From contig JAFYIK010000084.1 of assembly GCA_017538685.1 (NCBI GenBank), positions 1 through 14,397 of the forward strand: a stretch of 14,397 nucleotides of DNA, in the 5' to 3' direction. The position numbers and the translations under genes are program-made. Shown in pieces: positions 6,821-14,397 of this stretch. The notes under the pieces are model-generated. The model made no database searches. It worked only from the letters and a program-made list of their open reading frames with translations, and had not been told where the DNA came from. The stretch comes from Bacteroidales bacterium (GTDB lineage: Bacteria > Bacteroidota > Bacteroidia > Bacteroidales > UBA932). The number at the start of each line of letters is the position of its first letter. The first letter of the stretch is position 1.

Positions 6821-7963
6821 ATGAAGAGAATTGAGGTCATAGCGGTTTGGATGATGCTGGGAGCGCTCCTGCTCTCGGCAGGATGTTCGCGGGGCCTCGA
6901 TCCCACCCCCGAATCGGCGGGCGGCGGCGCCATAGGCTTTACTGCGGAGGTGATTCTATCCGGCGACGAAACCAAGTCCGGCACCCTGAACGAAGCGACC
7001 GCTTTCACGGACGGCCAGCAGTTCCGCGTCTACGGCCGCAGGATAGGAGAAGGACGGAATACCCGTGTCTTCGGAAACGACGGCACCCTGGTGGCATACG
7101 AAGACAACGGCACGCCGGCGAACAGCGCAGACGATTACTGGGAATACACCCCCCTCAGCTACTGGTACTGGGTGAATCAGAGCAACTATTACGATTTCCT
7201 GGCCGTGTACCCCGATCCCGACGGCGCAGGCCAGTCCGAACGTATGACCGACGGCGCGGGCAACGACATCCCCGGCAACATAGCAGTCCAGAAATCCTAC
7301 GCCATCACGCTCAACGGATCGGGCGTGCTGCAGCCGGGAACGGACCTGCTGATGGCGGGCACACGCCGCACCGGCGCCAATGTCGCTAACCGCACGGACA
7401 AGGTTCCGCTGACCTTCCAGCATATGCTCAGCGCCGTGAAGGTGGTGGTCTCCAACGTCTCCGACGGCACCGACCTGACGCTCAACTCCGTCGCCTTCCA
7501 CAACATCATCCATAGCGCCAAGGCCAAGGTCACCATCGACGCCACCGGCGCGCCGGAGTTCTCCTGGATCGACACCCAGCGCAGAAGGGACACCGTCTAT
7601 GTCCGCACCAGCGCTACCGCTATCACGGCAGGCAGCACCTTCGACCCTGCGGCCTACGACCTGCTGATCCCGGCCGACCTCACCGTCGCCATCGACGGCA
7701 GCCTGAACCCCGAATTCGACCAGCTGCCGCACCTGATCCTCACTTTCACTCCCGACGGCGGCGACCCGATTGAAAAATCCATCGCCCTGACGGATGTTCA
7801 GAGATCGCGTTACGGCACCGACGACCCGCTGCTGGAATGGGAACCCGGAAGGAAATACTGCTACAACATAAGCATACGCCTGGACGGCGGCGTGCTCGTG
7901 ACTGTTATTACTACTGATTGGGAAGATATTGCGGCCGAGACCCCCGGCCTTTTGATTGAATAG
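6821..7963 (+). CDS. Mfa-like fimbrillin, accessory subunit 3
   Basis: The 380-residue precursor begins MKRIE and has a lipobox SAGC with cysteine 22. Fimbrillin landmarks are AIGFTAEV (37-44), ETKSG with K52, DGQQFRVYG (64-72), YWEYTPLSYWYWV (106-118), YYDFLAVYPDPDG (123-135), LTFQHMLSAVKVVV (197-210) and a last strand VTVITTDWEDI. The phrase DNGTPANSADDYW (95-107) nearly repeats that of the subunit at 4472 (118-130), so these two may be closer paralogues. It follows its upstream neighbour by one base and precedes the next by two, inside the accessory block. The SAVKV core is the classic Mfa-like form. Its function is inferred from family and position only. Confidence 0.86.
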   Translation: MKRIEVIAVWMMLGALLLSAGCSRGLDPTPESAGGGAIGFTAEVILSGDETKSGTLNEATAFTDGQQFRVYGRRIGEGRNTRVFGNDGTLVAYEDNGTPANSADDYWEYTPLSYWYWVNQSNYYDFLAVYPDPDGAGQSERMTDGAGNDIPGNIAVQKSYAITLNGSGVLQPGTDLLMAGTRRTGANVANRTDKVPLTFQHMLSAVKVVVSNVSDGTDLTLNSVAFHNIIHSAKAKVTIDATGAPEFSWIDTQRRRDTVYVRTSATAITAGSTFDPAAYDLLIPADLTVAIDGSLNPEFDQLPHLILTFTPDGGDPIEKSIALTDVQRSRYGTDDPLLEWEPGRKYCYNISIRLDGGVLVTVITTDWEDIAAETPGLLIE

Positions 7964-7965
7964 AG

Positions 7966-9129
7966 ATGAAACGGATTCTGACATACTGCTGCCTTCTTCT
8001 GGCGCTTGCGACTCTCCTCTCCTGCTTGAGGGAGAAGGCGCCCGTGCAGTTGTGCGATGAGGGCAGCACCCTGGAAATCCATTTCTCCACCGTGGGTCTG
8101 GAGTCGACCAAGGCGACCACGCCCGGAGACGGTGATGCTGCCGACGGCGGAGGCATCGCCGCCACGACTGCCGATTCGTCCGTGCCAGACCTCGTCATCC
8201 TCATCGCCAACAACATCCCCGAGCACGAGGACTACGGCAAAATCGTGATGGCCTACCCCACTACCGGCAGCCTTGAAAGCAGTTTTACCGCAAACGACAC
8301 TCAGACCACGGTCAAATTCAGCTTCGCATCCAAGCCGGCCGGCGATTATATCGTCTATGCTTTCGCAAACACGGAGGGTATGTGGGAGATGACCACGAAC
8401 GGCTCCGACACCTATTCCGGCGCCACGCTCACTTCGCTGACCACCGCAGCGCAGGTGGAAGCGCTTTACTTCAAGGCCCAGACCAGGAACACCGTCGGCT
8501 GGGAAGATCCCGGATACGCATCCACATCGCCTAAATACGACGAAGGCCTCACGGTCGGCGACCGCCTGCCGTTATCCGCCAAGACCTCCCTCACCGTTTC
8601 TCCAGGAAAGAACGGCGAGGCCTACCTCGAGCTCATCCGCTGCGTGGCCAAGGTAACGGCCCTGATTATCAACAACACCGGCGAATTGATGGGTCTTTCT
8701 GAATACAAGCATACGGTGCACGGTATCAATCCCACTTCCGGTTATGTCCTGCCCCACGAACCTGATTACACCGGAACTGCCGGAAATCTGGTGGCGAATC
8801 CCGATGTGAAATACGGCACTCCGGTGGAGATTCCCATTTGGGAAGACACCTCCCAGGAATATGACTGGTACGTGTTCCCCAGCAACGGTCCATACACAAT
8901 TTGTATTTCCTTTACCCTGAACAAAGACAGCGAAGATCCGTTGAAACCGGAAAAGACCTACACCTATTACAACCTTCCTGTCACCAACTGGCGAGCGGTG
9001 AATATTCCGGCGCTACAGCGCAACCAGCATATCACAGTAACGACCCGCATAAGCAAGGGCCTTACCGTATCCTTTAACTTTGAAGTAAGCGATTGGACGC
9101 AGCACACGTCCTCCGTCGTATTCCTATAG
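7966..9129 (+). CDS. FimA/Mfa1-type fimbrillin, accessory subunit 4
   Basis: This 387-residue lipoprotein precursor (MKRIL to LLSC, cysteine 20) has a different domain pattern from the three subunits before it. After STKAT (K49) comes VPDLVILIANN (73-83), the strand typical of FimA/Mfa1-like N-domains, then DYIVYAFAN (127-135). Next come DRLPLSAKTSLTV (199-211) and LELIRCVAKVTALIINN (221-237), equivalent to the R-x-VAKV core of Mfa1-like proteins. The terminal part HITVTTRISKGL then FNFEVSDW is the usual final strand pair. It lacks the KYWPN signature of the other fimbrillins. Its place immediately upstream of the giant DUF4906 protein (one base gap) suggests that it may be an adaptor linking the tip protein to the fimbria. 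That is an inference from gene order. Confidence 0.82.
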   Translation: MKRILTYCCLLLALATLLSCLREKAPVQLCDEGSTLEIHFSTVGLESTKATTPGDGDAADGGGIAATTADSSVPDLVILIANNIPEHEDYGKIVMAYPTTGSLESSFTANDTQTTVKFSFASKPAGDYIVYAFANTEGMWEMTTNGSDTYSGATLTSLTTAAQVEALYFKAQTRNTVGWEDPGYASTSPKYDEGLTVGDRLPLSAKTSLTVSPGKNGEAYLELIRCVAKVTALIINNTGELMGLSEYKHTVHGINPTSGYVLPHEPDYTGTAGNLVANPDVKYGTPVEIPIWEDTSQEYDWYVFPSNGPYTICISFTLNKDSEDPLKPEKTYTYYNLPVTNWRAVNIPALQRNQHITVTTRISKGLTVSFNFEVSDWTQHTSSVVFL

Positions 9130-9130
9130 T

Positions 9131-12100
9131 ATGAAAATGAACAAGTTATCACATATAATCGCAGTTCTCTTCCTGCTGCCCGCGCTCCTGGGGTGCGCGA
9201 GGGAGTTGCAGCCCGACGTCCCGGATCCCGACGGCGTGCTTCCGGAGGGCGTCCCCGCGACTCTGTATATCCCGTTCGGCAGCACGGCGGCAATCGACGT
9301 GGATATAGCGACCAAGGCAGAGGCCAGCAAAGTGGATGAATCCCAGATCCACGACTTGTATGTGATGATTTTCAACAACGCCGACACATCTCCCGGAAGC
9401 CCCCGCAAGATTTACGGTCGCTTCTTCTCCTACGACCACCTCAAAACCAGCCTTGCACTCCTGGACGCCGACGACCACGAATGCTGGTACGTTTCCAACA
9501 AGACCCTGGATAACACGGTGACAAAGACCACCGGAGCCGTGAAGATCTCCACCATCACCTGCTCCGATGCGAAGCTTGTCGTGATTGCCAACGTGACCAC
9601 CTCCATCCTCAACCTGGATGGTATCGACCCGCTCGACCGCCTGAGGGAAATCCAGCAATACGACGAACTGAAAAACATCGAAGTACGGCTGGAGCAGGAC
9701 GTGGTCAACCGCAAGGACTTGTTCCTTATGACGGGCGAAAAGGATGTCAATACCACACTTATGACCTGGGGCACGCTCCCGAGCACCTATAATTCCACCT
9801 ACAAGATTTCCCTCACTCCCATCGACGCCAAGGTGAAGTTCCGCGTGAAGGTCAATCCCGCCAATATCAGCGCCGTGACCCCGGTCTACTGGCAGGTTTG
9901 CAGCACGCCCGACCGTTGCTATATGTACACCGACGACTATGGCCGCACGACTCCGGAAGACATCAGCTATTTCGAATCGCAGCAGTACTATTTCGAGGGC
10001 AAGGAAGAAAGCGGCGGCGATGTCTGGTACACCTTCTGCTTCTATATGCTGGAGAACAACCAGCGCCCGAACGGCAATGCCACATCCTACTTCCAAAGGG
10101 AGCTCAGAGAGAAACTGGACAGCGGAGAATCGGGATACAAAGGCCCTACCGGCCCCGAAAGCGAGTCGTTCAGCGACCATTATGTCGTCAACGGCGACTG
10201 GCGTTACGCCCCCACCTTCGGCACCTATGTCTGCTTCGACCTTATTCTCACACTGACCCTGGACGGTATCACAGAAATAGGCGAAGAGGATCCGGACATC
10301 ACCATCGGCCACGCCCTCACCTCGGATGCCGTCTTCACCGTCCACCTGGGTGATTTTGTCAACAGTTCTTCAGAGGATGGGAGTGCCCTAAACAACTATA
10401 TCACCAAGCGAGGCCATTCCTACACCTACGACATCACGATCAACAACACCAAGAGCATCTTCACCGAGGTCCGCTCCGACGATGAAGTCCAGGCAGGCCA
10501 GGAAGGCTTCCTCCTTCTGACCGATGCCGAAATCATCAACGCCGACTGCCATTACGAGTACCATCAGGTGGAATTCGAATACCGCCCTGATATGCGTCAG
10601 GACAAGTTCTCCTGGTATGTGAAGACTCCTTTCGGCGAGGGCGGCCCCGTGATCAGCCATAACGAAAGCACAGGCGAGTACACCTACGACGGCAGCGGCC
10701 TGGATTACAAATGGGTGAAGTTCGGCATCAACAAACTTGTGCCTGCGGACTACACCGAGGCCGACCCGTCCAACCCCGATCCCGTGGTCTGGCTGGACCG
10801 CGAGACGGGAGATTATGTGCGTCCTTACTCCGCCAAGCGATTCAAGTATCCGGGCGACGGTCACTACGATCCGGACTGGAAGCCGGGGACCAAGGTGAAC
10901 GCGATGATTCCCTGCGAAGATCCCGGCCGTGACGTCCCGGACCTTATGGACATCACGCAGCTGATCCAGTATGTGTTCTCCGAGACCCAGAAGCATACCA
11001 ACCACGAAGCGAGCGCTTTCATAGCAGACGACAACGGTATGAGCACGGTGCCGGTCATCCGCGCCACTGCATTCATAGATGAGTTCTACTACGACCGTGA
11101 CCCCCTCAACCCCGACGCCCCTCTGGACCCGGATCTGTGGAGGAAGTTCGTTAATGCATATCCTCGAGAGTTGCACATCCTTTCGAACGCCCAGACCAGC
11201 CGCGACAAGAAGAGCGACGTGATCCTTTCGAGCCACTCCATCATCCAGCAGTCCATCCAGACCATCTACAACATCTACTCAGCCGACCTTCATTCCCTGT
11301 GGGGCACGGAGCATTTGGATGAGATGCGTGAAAAGAGTGCTGGATGGCCGTACTGGCCGTTTGCACTGAGTCCAAGTGGCAAGGGCGGCAGGTATGGAGA
11401 CTTCAACACGATGGTTGGAAAAGAAAACGGCCGTCTCAATTCCGCTTATATCTGGGATCTGTATAGCAGCACAGCCAATGGTGGGGTCGACCGCACAAAC
11501 AAAGAGTGGGATACTTACATAGACTATGAAGTTGCCAACAACACTCCCGAATTGAGGGAAACATACCACGGTATGGCCTGGTCCTGTATGACCCGCAACC
11601 GCGACAACAACGGCGACGGCGTCATAGACCGCAACGAAATGCGCTGGTACTTAGCCGCCTCCAATCAGTTGGCCGGTATGTGGATAGGCAATGAATCCCT
11701 TTCCATAAACGCGCGACTGTATAAGCCTGCGGCTAATCAGTGGCGCGCCCACGTTATTTCCAGTTCAGGAGATTCAAAATCACAAGGCGGTCGCGTGAGT
11801 TGGACCGAAGAGGGTGGCGGCGCAACAGAATACTCTAAGGAATTTGGAGCTACTGCCGAGACCTGGCCGAGCGTCGAAGCAGCCAGCCTCGGCGAAAGTG
11901 TGCGCTGCCTGCGAAACATCGGCACATATGACGACGGCGGAGTAACCCGCGATATGACGGAGGCTCCGTACGACACTCTGGCACAAGATTATTTCACCAT
12001 TTCCGATGTCTATGATGATGGACATCAGGGCGACAAGGCTTATCTGCATTATGTTTTCCATTTCGACCGACTGAATCCGAAGTCACTGCGCGAACTCAGC

Positions 12101-14347
12101 GAAAACGAACTCCCCTATCACGACCAGTTCAATGTGAACAACTGCGTCTACCTCAAGATGGAGACCCAGAGCCGAATGGATGAAGAGGACATCGAGCCTG
12201 CAACGCTGAAGGTTGACACAGATGAAAATGGAGTCGATGAAACTTACACGGTCAAGGCAGACCACACCTACAGCATCAACTACGATAAAGTCAATCCGAT
12301 AGTCACCAAACTGGGTTACAATCCTTTCTGCCCTCCGGGTTACCGTTTCCCCAACCACTCGGAAATGCTTCTGATGTCGCTCTATCTGCCCAATGATGAG
12401 TACCATCGTTCCAAGCCCGACGGAAGCAGCTACGGTATCACAGTTTACTCCCCTTGCCGTACATATTACGACAGGGGCTTATATGGCAAGAATACCACCG
12501 GCTTCGAACACGACTACAGAGGCTTGGCTGCAGTGACGACCGCAGAGCAGAAAAAGGTGGGATGGGGTTGGTCTGACAAGCCACACTGCGCCCAGAAAAG
12601 CGACAAAATGACCGTCTCCCGCTGCGTCCGCGACATCAGTATGACCGGCACTATCGAGGGCGGCATCCTGATGAAGAGCGAATTGTACCCCGGCGACGAA
12701 GTTCCTCTCTCCTTCAGCTTCTACTCCAGCGGCGCTTCCTTTATCTCGGCGTCACTCAAGCTGTGTTACACAGACGGTGACGGCGTCTACCACGAAAGGG
12801 ATATTCCTGTCCAGAGCACACCCAGCGGTCTTCAGTTCCTGGCGAACCAGACCGTGAGCATCCCGACACTGGCTAACCTGGGTCTCACTGATGAGATCCT
12901 GGATGCTAATGATGGAGCCCTTCGCAAGAAGACCAAGTTCAAGATCACCCTCCGCAACGCCTACGCCTCCAAGACCTTCGAGCAGCCTTTCACTCTGGGT
13001 AATCCGCTGGGTGGCACCTTCACCGTGGTAGGCGATCACAAGCTTCTCCCTGGCGAAGATAAAAATATGAACTTCAATATCTCCAGCAAGGCAAATACCT
13101 GCCATCTGTCAGATGCCACGCTCAAGTTGAAGTATAAGAATTCTTCAGATCAGGACGCCGAGTACACGCTTACGGTTCCCGGTGTTGTTGCCCAAAGCCT
13201 GACTTACATATATTCGAACTCACCTGTTTCCATCCCTAATATCGGAGGGGCAGCCGGACAATTGGCTCTGCTTATCGGAGATCTGCCTCGGAATGCGTCC
13301 CTGGAATTAACGGTCTCAGACGAGGGCGGCTCCAGCAAGACCTTCCCCATCAGCTCTGTCAACGGCCACCATCTCCAGATCGGCGAATCGCCGGTATTTG
13401 ATGGCTTCAGGATCAAGGCAACTGTGGCTAATACTAAGGTCACTTTCGATGCTAATTACGCCAGCAATATTGAATATAGCACTGATGGAGGAGAAACCTG
13501 GCTGCCTGGTACCACACCATATACTTTGGTGAATGTGGATGACGAGATTTGCGTTAGGGGTAATAGAACGAATTATACGAATTACGCAGGAGCAGACTAT
13601 GACACTCCATCATCGCATCCTCTGTTCACGACAGGCAATAAATTGGTCTATATTGCCGGTAATATTATGAGTCTGCTTAACGATGCAAACAGTCTCGAAG
13701 CAAGCGCTTTCCATGGAACCTTCTCGATGGGAAGCACAAACCTGACATACATTGATATTTCCGAAACAGATCCATTGTACCTGCCGGTCACAACTCTTAC
13801 ATCTAAATGTTATGCGCAGATGTTCAGACAATGTACATCCCTGACGCACGCGCCAACATTTACCGTGAATACCGCAGCATATAGGTGTTGCTACAATATG
13901 TTCCGTGGTTGCTCTAATCTGTCTGATATCTCGACTATCAGCTTGCCAGCCGATCAGATGTATGAAGACTGCTACCGTGAAATGTTCAGATTGTGCACCA
14001 GTCTTACGACTGTCGATCCAGGTTTACTCCCGGCCACCAATCTGGCAAACAATTGTTATCAACAGATGTTTAATGGTTGTTCAGCCCTCACCGCGGCCCC
14101 GAATCTTCCTGCAGCAAATCTGACGACCAGCTGCTATCAGGGTATGTTCCTTAATTGCTCCAATCTTGCATCCATCAAGTGTCTGGCGCAGACAGGAATC
14201 AATACGAACAACAGTACTCTTGAATGGCTAAAGAGTACCAAGGGAAGCGGCACTCGCACCTTTGTTAAATACACCGGCGTCACTACTTGGCCCAGCGGCG
14301 TCAATGGTATCCCTTCAGGCTGGTCAGTGAGTGAGGCCACCGAGTAG
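9131..14347 (+). CDS. Giant DUF4906 lipoprotein with Ig-like and LRR modules, probable tip adhesin
   Basis: This is a 1738-residue lipoprotein (LLGC, cysteine 22). ATG 9131 is used here; ATG 9137 also keeps the signal. Regions in order: a fimbrillin-like N-domain with ATKAE (K62) and ESQIHDLYVMIFN; a DUF4906 domain about 225-460, with FYMLENNQRP (304-313), YAPTFGTYV (359-367) and VHLGDF (404-409); a long central part with an EF-hand-like loop at 825-836; a CPPGYRFPNHSEM segment (1067-1079) ending RCVRD (1164-1168), where many DUF4906 proteins would finish; two Ig-like domains (about 1172-1412); and a C-terminal module (about 1416-1738) with a YSTDGGETW strand, GNIMSLL, five CYxxMFxxC repeats and a GIPSGW cap. 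Such C-terminal modules occur in Bacteroidales surface proteins and phage tail proteins. Last in the cluster and much the largest, it is likely the fimbrial tip that contacts a receptor. Ligand unknown. Confidence 0.85.
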   Translation: MKMNKLSHIIAVLFLLPALLGCARELQPDVPDPDGVLPEGVPATLYIPFGSTAAIDVDIATKAEASKVDESQIHDLYVMIFNNADTSPGSPRKIYGRFFSYDHLKTSLALLDADDHECWYVSNKTLDNTVTKTTGAVKISTITCSDAKLVVIANVTTSILNLDGIDPLDRLREIQQYDELKNIEVRLEQDVVNRKDLFLMTGEKDVNTTLMTWGTLPSTYNSTYKISLTPIDAKVKFRVKVNPANISAVTPVYWQVCSTPDRCYMYTDDYGRTTPEDISYFESQQYYFEGKEESGGDVWYTFCFYMLENNQRPNGNATSYFQRELREKLDSGESGYKGPTGPESESFSDHYVVNGDWRYAPTFGTYVCFDLILTLTLDGITEIGEEDPDITIGHALTSDAVFTVHLGDFVNSSSEDGSALNNYITKRGHSYTYDITINNTKSIFTEVRSDDEVQAGQEGFLLLTDAEIINADCHYEYHQVEFEYRPDMRQDKFSWYVKTPFGEGGPVISHNESTGEYTYDGSGLDYKWVKFGINKLVPADYTEADPSNPDPVVWLDRETGDYVRPYSAKRFKYPGDGHYDPDWKPGTKVNAMIPCEDPGRDVPDLMDITQLIQYVFSETQKHTNHEASAFIADDNGMSTVPVIRATAFIDEFYYDRDPLNPDAPLDPDLWRKFVNAYPRELHILSNAQTSRDKKSDVILSSHSIIQQSIQTIYNIYSADLHSLWGTEHLDEMREKSAGWPYWPFALSPSGKGGRYGDFNTMVGKENGRLNSAYIWDLYSSTANGGVDRTNKEWDTYIDYEVANNTPELRETYHGMAWSCMTRNRDNNGDGVIDRNEMRWYLAASNQLAGMWIGNESLSINARLYKPAANQWRAHVISSSGDSKSQGGRVSWTEEGGGATEYSKEFGATAETWPSVEAASLGESVRCLRNIGTYDDGGVTRDMTEAPYDTLAQDYFTISDVYDDGHQGDKAYLHYVFHFDRLNPKSLRELSENELPYHDQFNVNNCVYLKMETQSRMDEEDIEPATLKVDTDENGVDETYTVKADHTYSINYDKVNPIVTKLGYNPFCPPGYRFPNHSEMLLMSLYLPNDEYHRSKPDGSSYGITVYSPCRTYYDRGLYGKNTTGFEHDYRGLAAVTTAEQKKVGWGWSDKPHCAQKSDKMTVSRCVRDISMTGTIEGGILMKSELYPGDEVPLSFSFYSSGASFISASLKLCYTDGDGVYHERDIPVQSTPSGLQFLANQTVSIPTLANLGLTDEILDANDGALRKKTKFKITLRNAYASKTFEQPFTLGNPLGGTFTVVGDHKLLPGEDKNMNFNISSKANTCHLSDATLKLKYKNSSDQDAEYTLTVPGVVAQSLTYIYSNSPVSIPNIGGAAGQLALLIGDLPRNASLELTVSDEGGSSKTFPISSVNGHHLQIGESPVFDGFRIKATVANTKVTFDANYASNIEYSTDGGETWLPGTTPYTLVNVDDEICVRGNRTNYTNYAGADYDTPSSHPLFTTGNKLVYIAGNIMSLLNDANSLEASAFHGTFSMGSTNLTYIDISETDPLYLPVTTLTSKCYAQMFRQCTSLTHAPTFTVNTAAYRCCYNMFRGCSNLSDISTISLPADQMYEDCYREMFRLCTSLTTVDPGLLPATNLANNCYQQMFNGCSALTAAPNLPAANLTTSCYQGMFLNCSNLASIKCLAQTGINTNNSTLEWLKSTKGSGTRTFVKYTGVTTWPSGVNGIPSGWSVSEATE
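11603..11638 (+). other. EF-hand-like calcium loop in the giant DUF4906 protein
   Basis: Residues 825-836 read DNNGDGVIDRNE, with acidic or amide residues at loop positions 1, 3, 5, 9 and 12, glycine at 6 and isoleucine at 8. This fits a 12-residue EF-hand loop. It sits in TRNRD...EMRWYLA, a segment I recall as recurrent in DUF4906 proteins. It probably binds calcium to stabilise the adhesin. Confidence 0.6.
12644..13366 (+). repeat. Two tandem Ig-like domains in the giant adhesin
   Basis: Residues about 1172-1295 and 1296-1412 align by eye. Both have GG near the start, an L-[YL]-PG-[ED]-[ED] turn, a strand S/T-LKL-x-Y, and VSIP-[TN]-[LI]. Spacing is similar, at about 117-124 residues per unit. 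They are too diverged to show DNA-level repetition. They lie between the end of the DUF4906 core and the LRR module and probably act as a stalk. The Ig-like fold is inferred from strand pattern only. Confidence 0.55.
13787..14188 (+). repeat. Five CYxxMFxxC leucine-rich repeats at the adhesin C-terminus
   Basis: Residues 1553-1686 contain five units of 25-28 residues with cores CYAQMFRQCTSL, CYNMFRGCSNL, CYREMFRLCTSL, CYQQMFNGCSAL and CYQGMFLNCSNL, linked by L-PA-x2-L-like stretches. A sixth, degenerate unit may precede them (1536-1552). A cap of about 52 residues follows, with TFVKYTGVTTWPSGVNGIPSGW-like spacing. The pattern is a BspA/DUF285-related LRR. Regular cysteines in each unit could form a ladder or disulphides. 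Confidence 0.85.
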
Positions 14348-14397
14348 CTGTGATTTGTAACTCGTTGATCGAGTGGTAGTTATGTAAAACGATGTAC

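Noticed and set aside
9149..10345. Minus-strand open frame of 398 codons opposite the giant adhesin
   Set aside because: It mirrors the DUF4906 coding sequence, has no recognisable domain or promoter, and is explained by GC-rich third positions on the coding strand.
13787..14188. CRISPR-like or DNA satellite array
   Set aside because: The periodicity is at protein level (25-28 residues) with diverged codons; DNA units are not near-identical and there are no spacers.
14360..14374. Small hairpin after the last gene (ACTCG/CGAGT, 5-base loop)
   Set aside because: A 5-bp stem without a following T-run is too weak to call a terminator. The real operon end may lie beyond the window.

Overview
The window looks like chromosomal DNA of a Bacteroidales bacterium of fairly high GC, perhaps Alistipes/Rikenellaceae-like or an uncultured gut or rumen relative; the genus is a guess. 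The reasons are a Bacteroidetes-type promoter (TTCG-N19-TAAATTTG), absence of Shine-Dalgarno sequences, AT-rich leaders, and gene families (DUF3575, DUF5119, Mfa-like fimbrillins, DUF4906) that are typical of this order. All genes lie on the plus strand and form one tightly packed cluster for type V (FimA/Mfa-like) fimbriae. No RNA genes, transposases or CRISPR arrays were seen.

Layout: 1-116 holds an upstream hairpin and the operon promoter. 117-1985 encodes an OmpA-like/DUF3575 outer-membrane protein. 1982-3037 encodes a DUF5119 lipoprotein, overlapping the first gene by ATGA, and is the best candidate for the fimbrial anchor. A 65-nt leader with no G residue precedes 3103-4365, which has the features expected of the major fimbrillin. 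A palindrome-rich, REP-like spacer (4366-4471) separates it from four fimbrillin-type lipoprotein genes (4472-5623, 5623-6819, 6821-7963, 7966-9129), which are spaced by -1 to +2 bases. The cluster ends with a 1738-residue DUF4906 lipoprotein (9131-14347), the likely tip adhesin.

Inferred working: the DUF5119 lipoprotein would hold the fimbria in the outer membrane. Six fimbrillin-type lipoprotein precursors would reach the surface, be cleaved near a shared Thr-Lys motif, and polymerise by donor-strand exchange. The abundant subunit at 3103 would form the shaft and the others would be accessory or near-tip subunits. The giant protein would present two Ig-like domains and a C-terminal CYxxMFxxCTSL leucine-rich-repeat module. 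The DUF3575 barrel may assist assembly or surface anchoring.

The most notable points are the AT-rich LRR receptor-binding module fused to the tip protein, the invariant Thr-Lys motif in six subunits and its absence from the presumed anchor, the G-free leader with distinctive codon use of the putative shaft gene, and the palindromic spacer that could uncouple shaft from accessory expression. The basic system is a known type; the module fusion and the regulatory layout are the parts that may be new.
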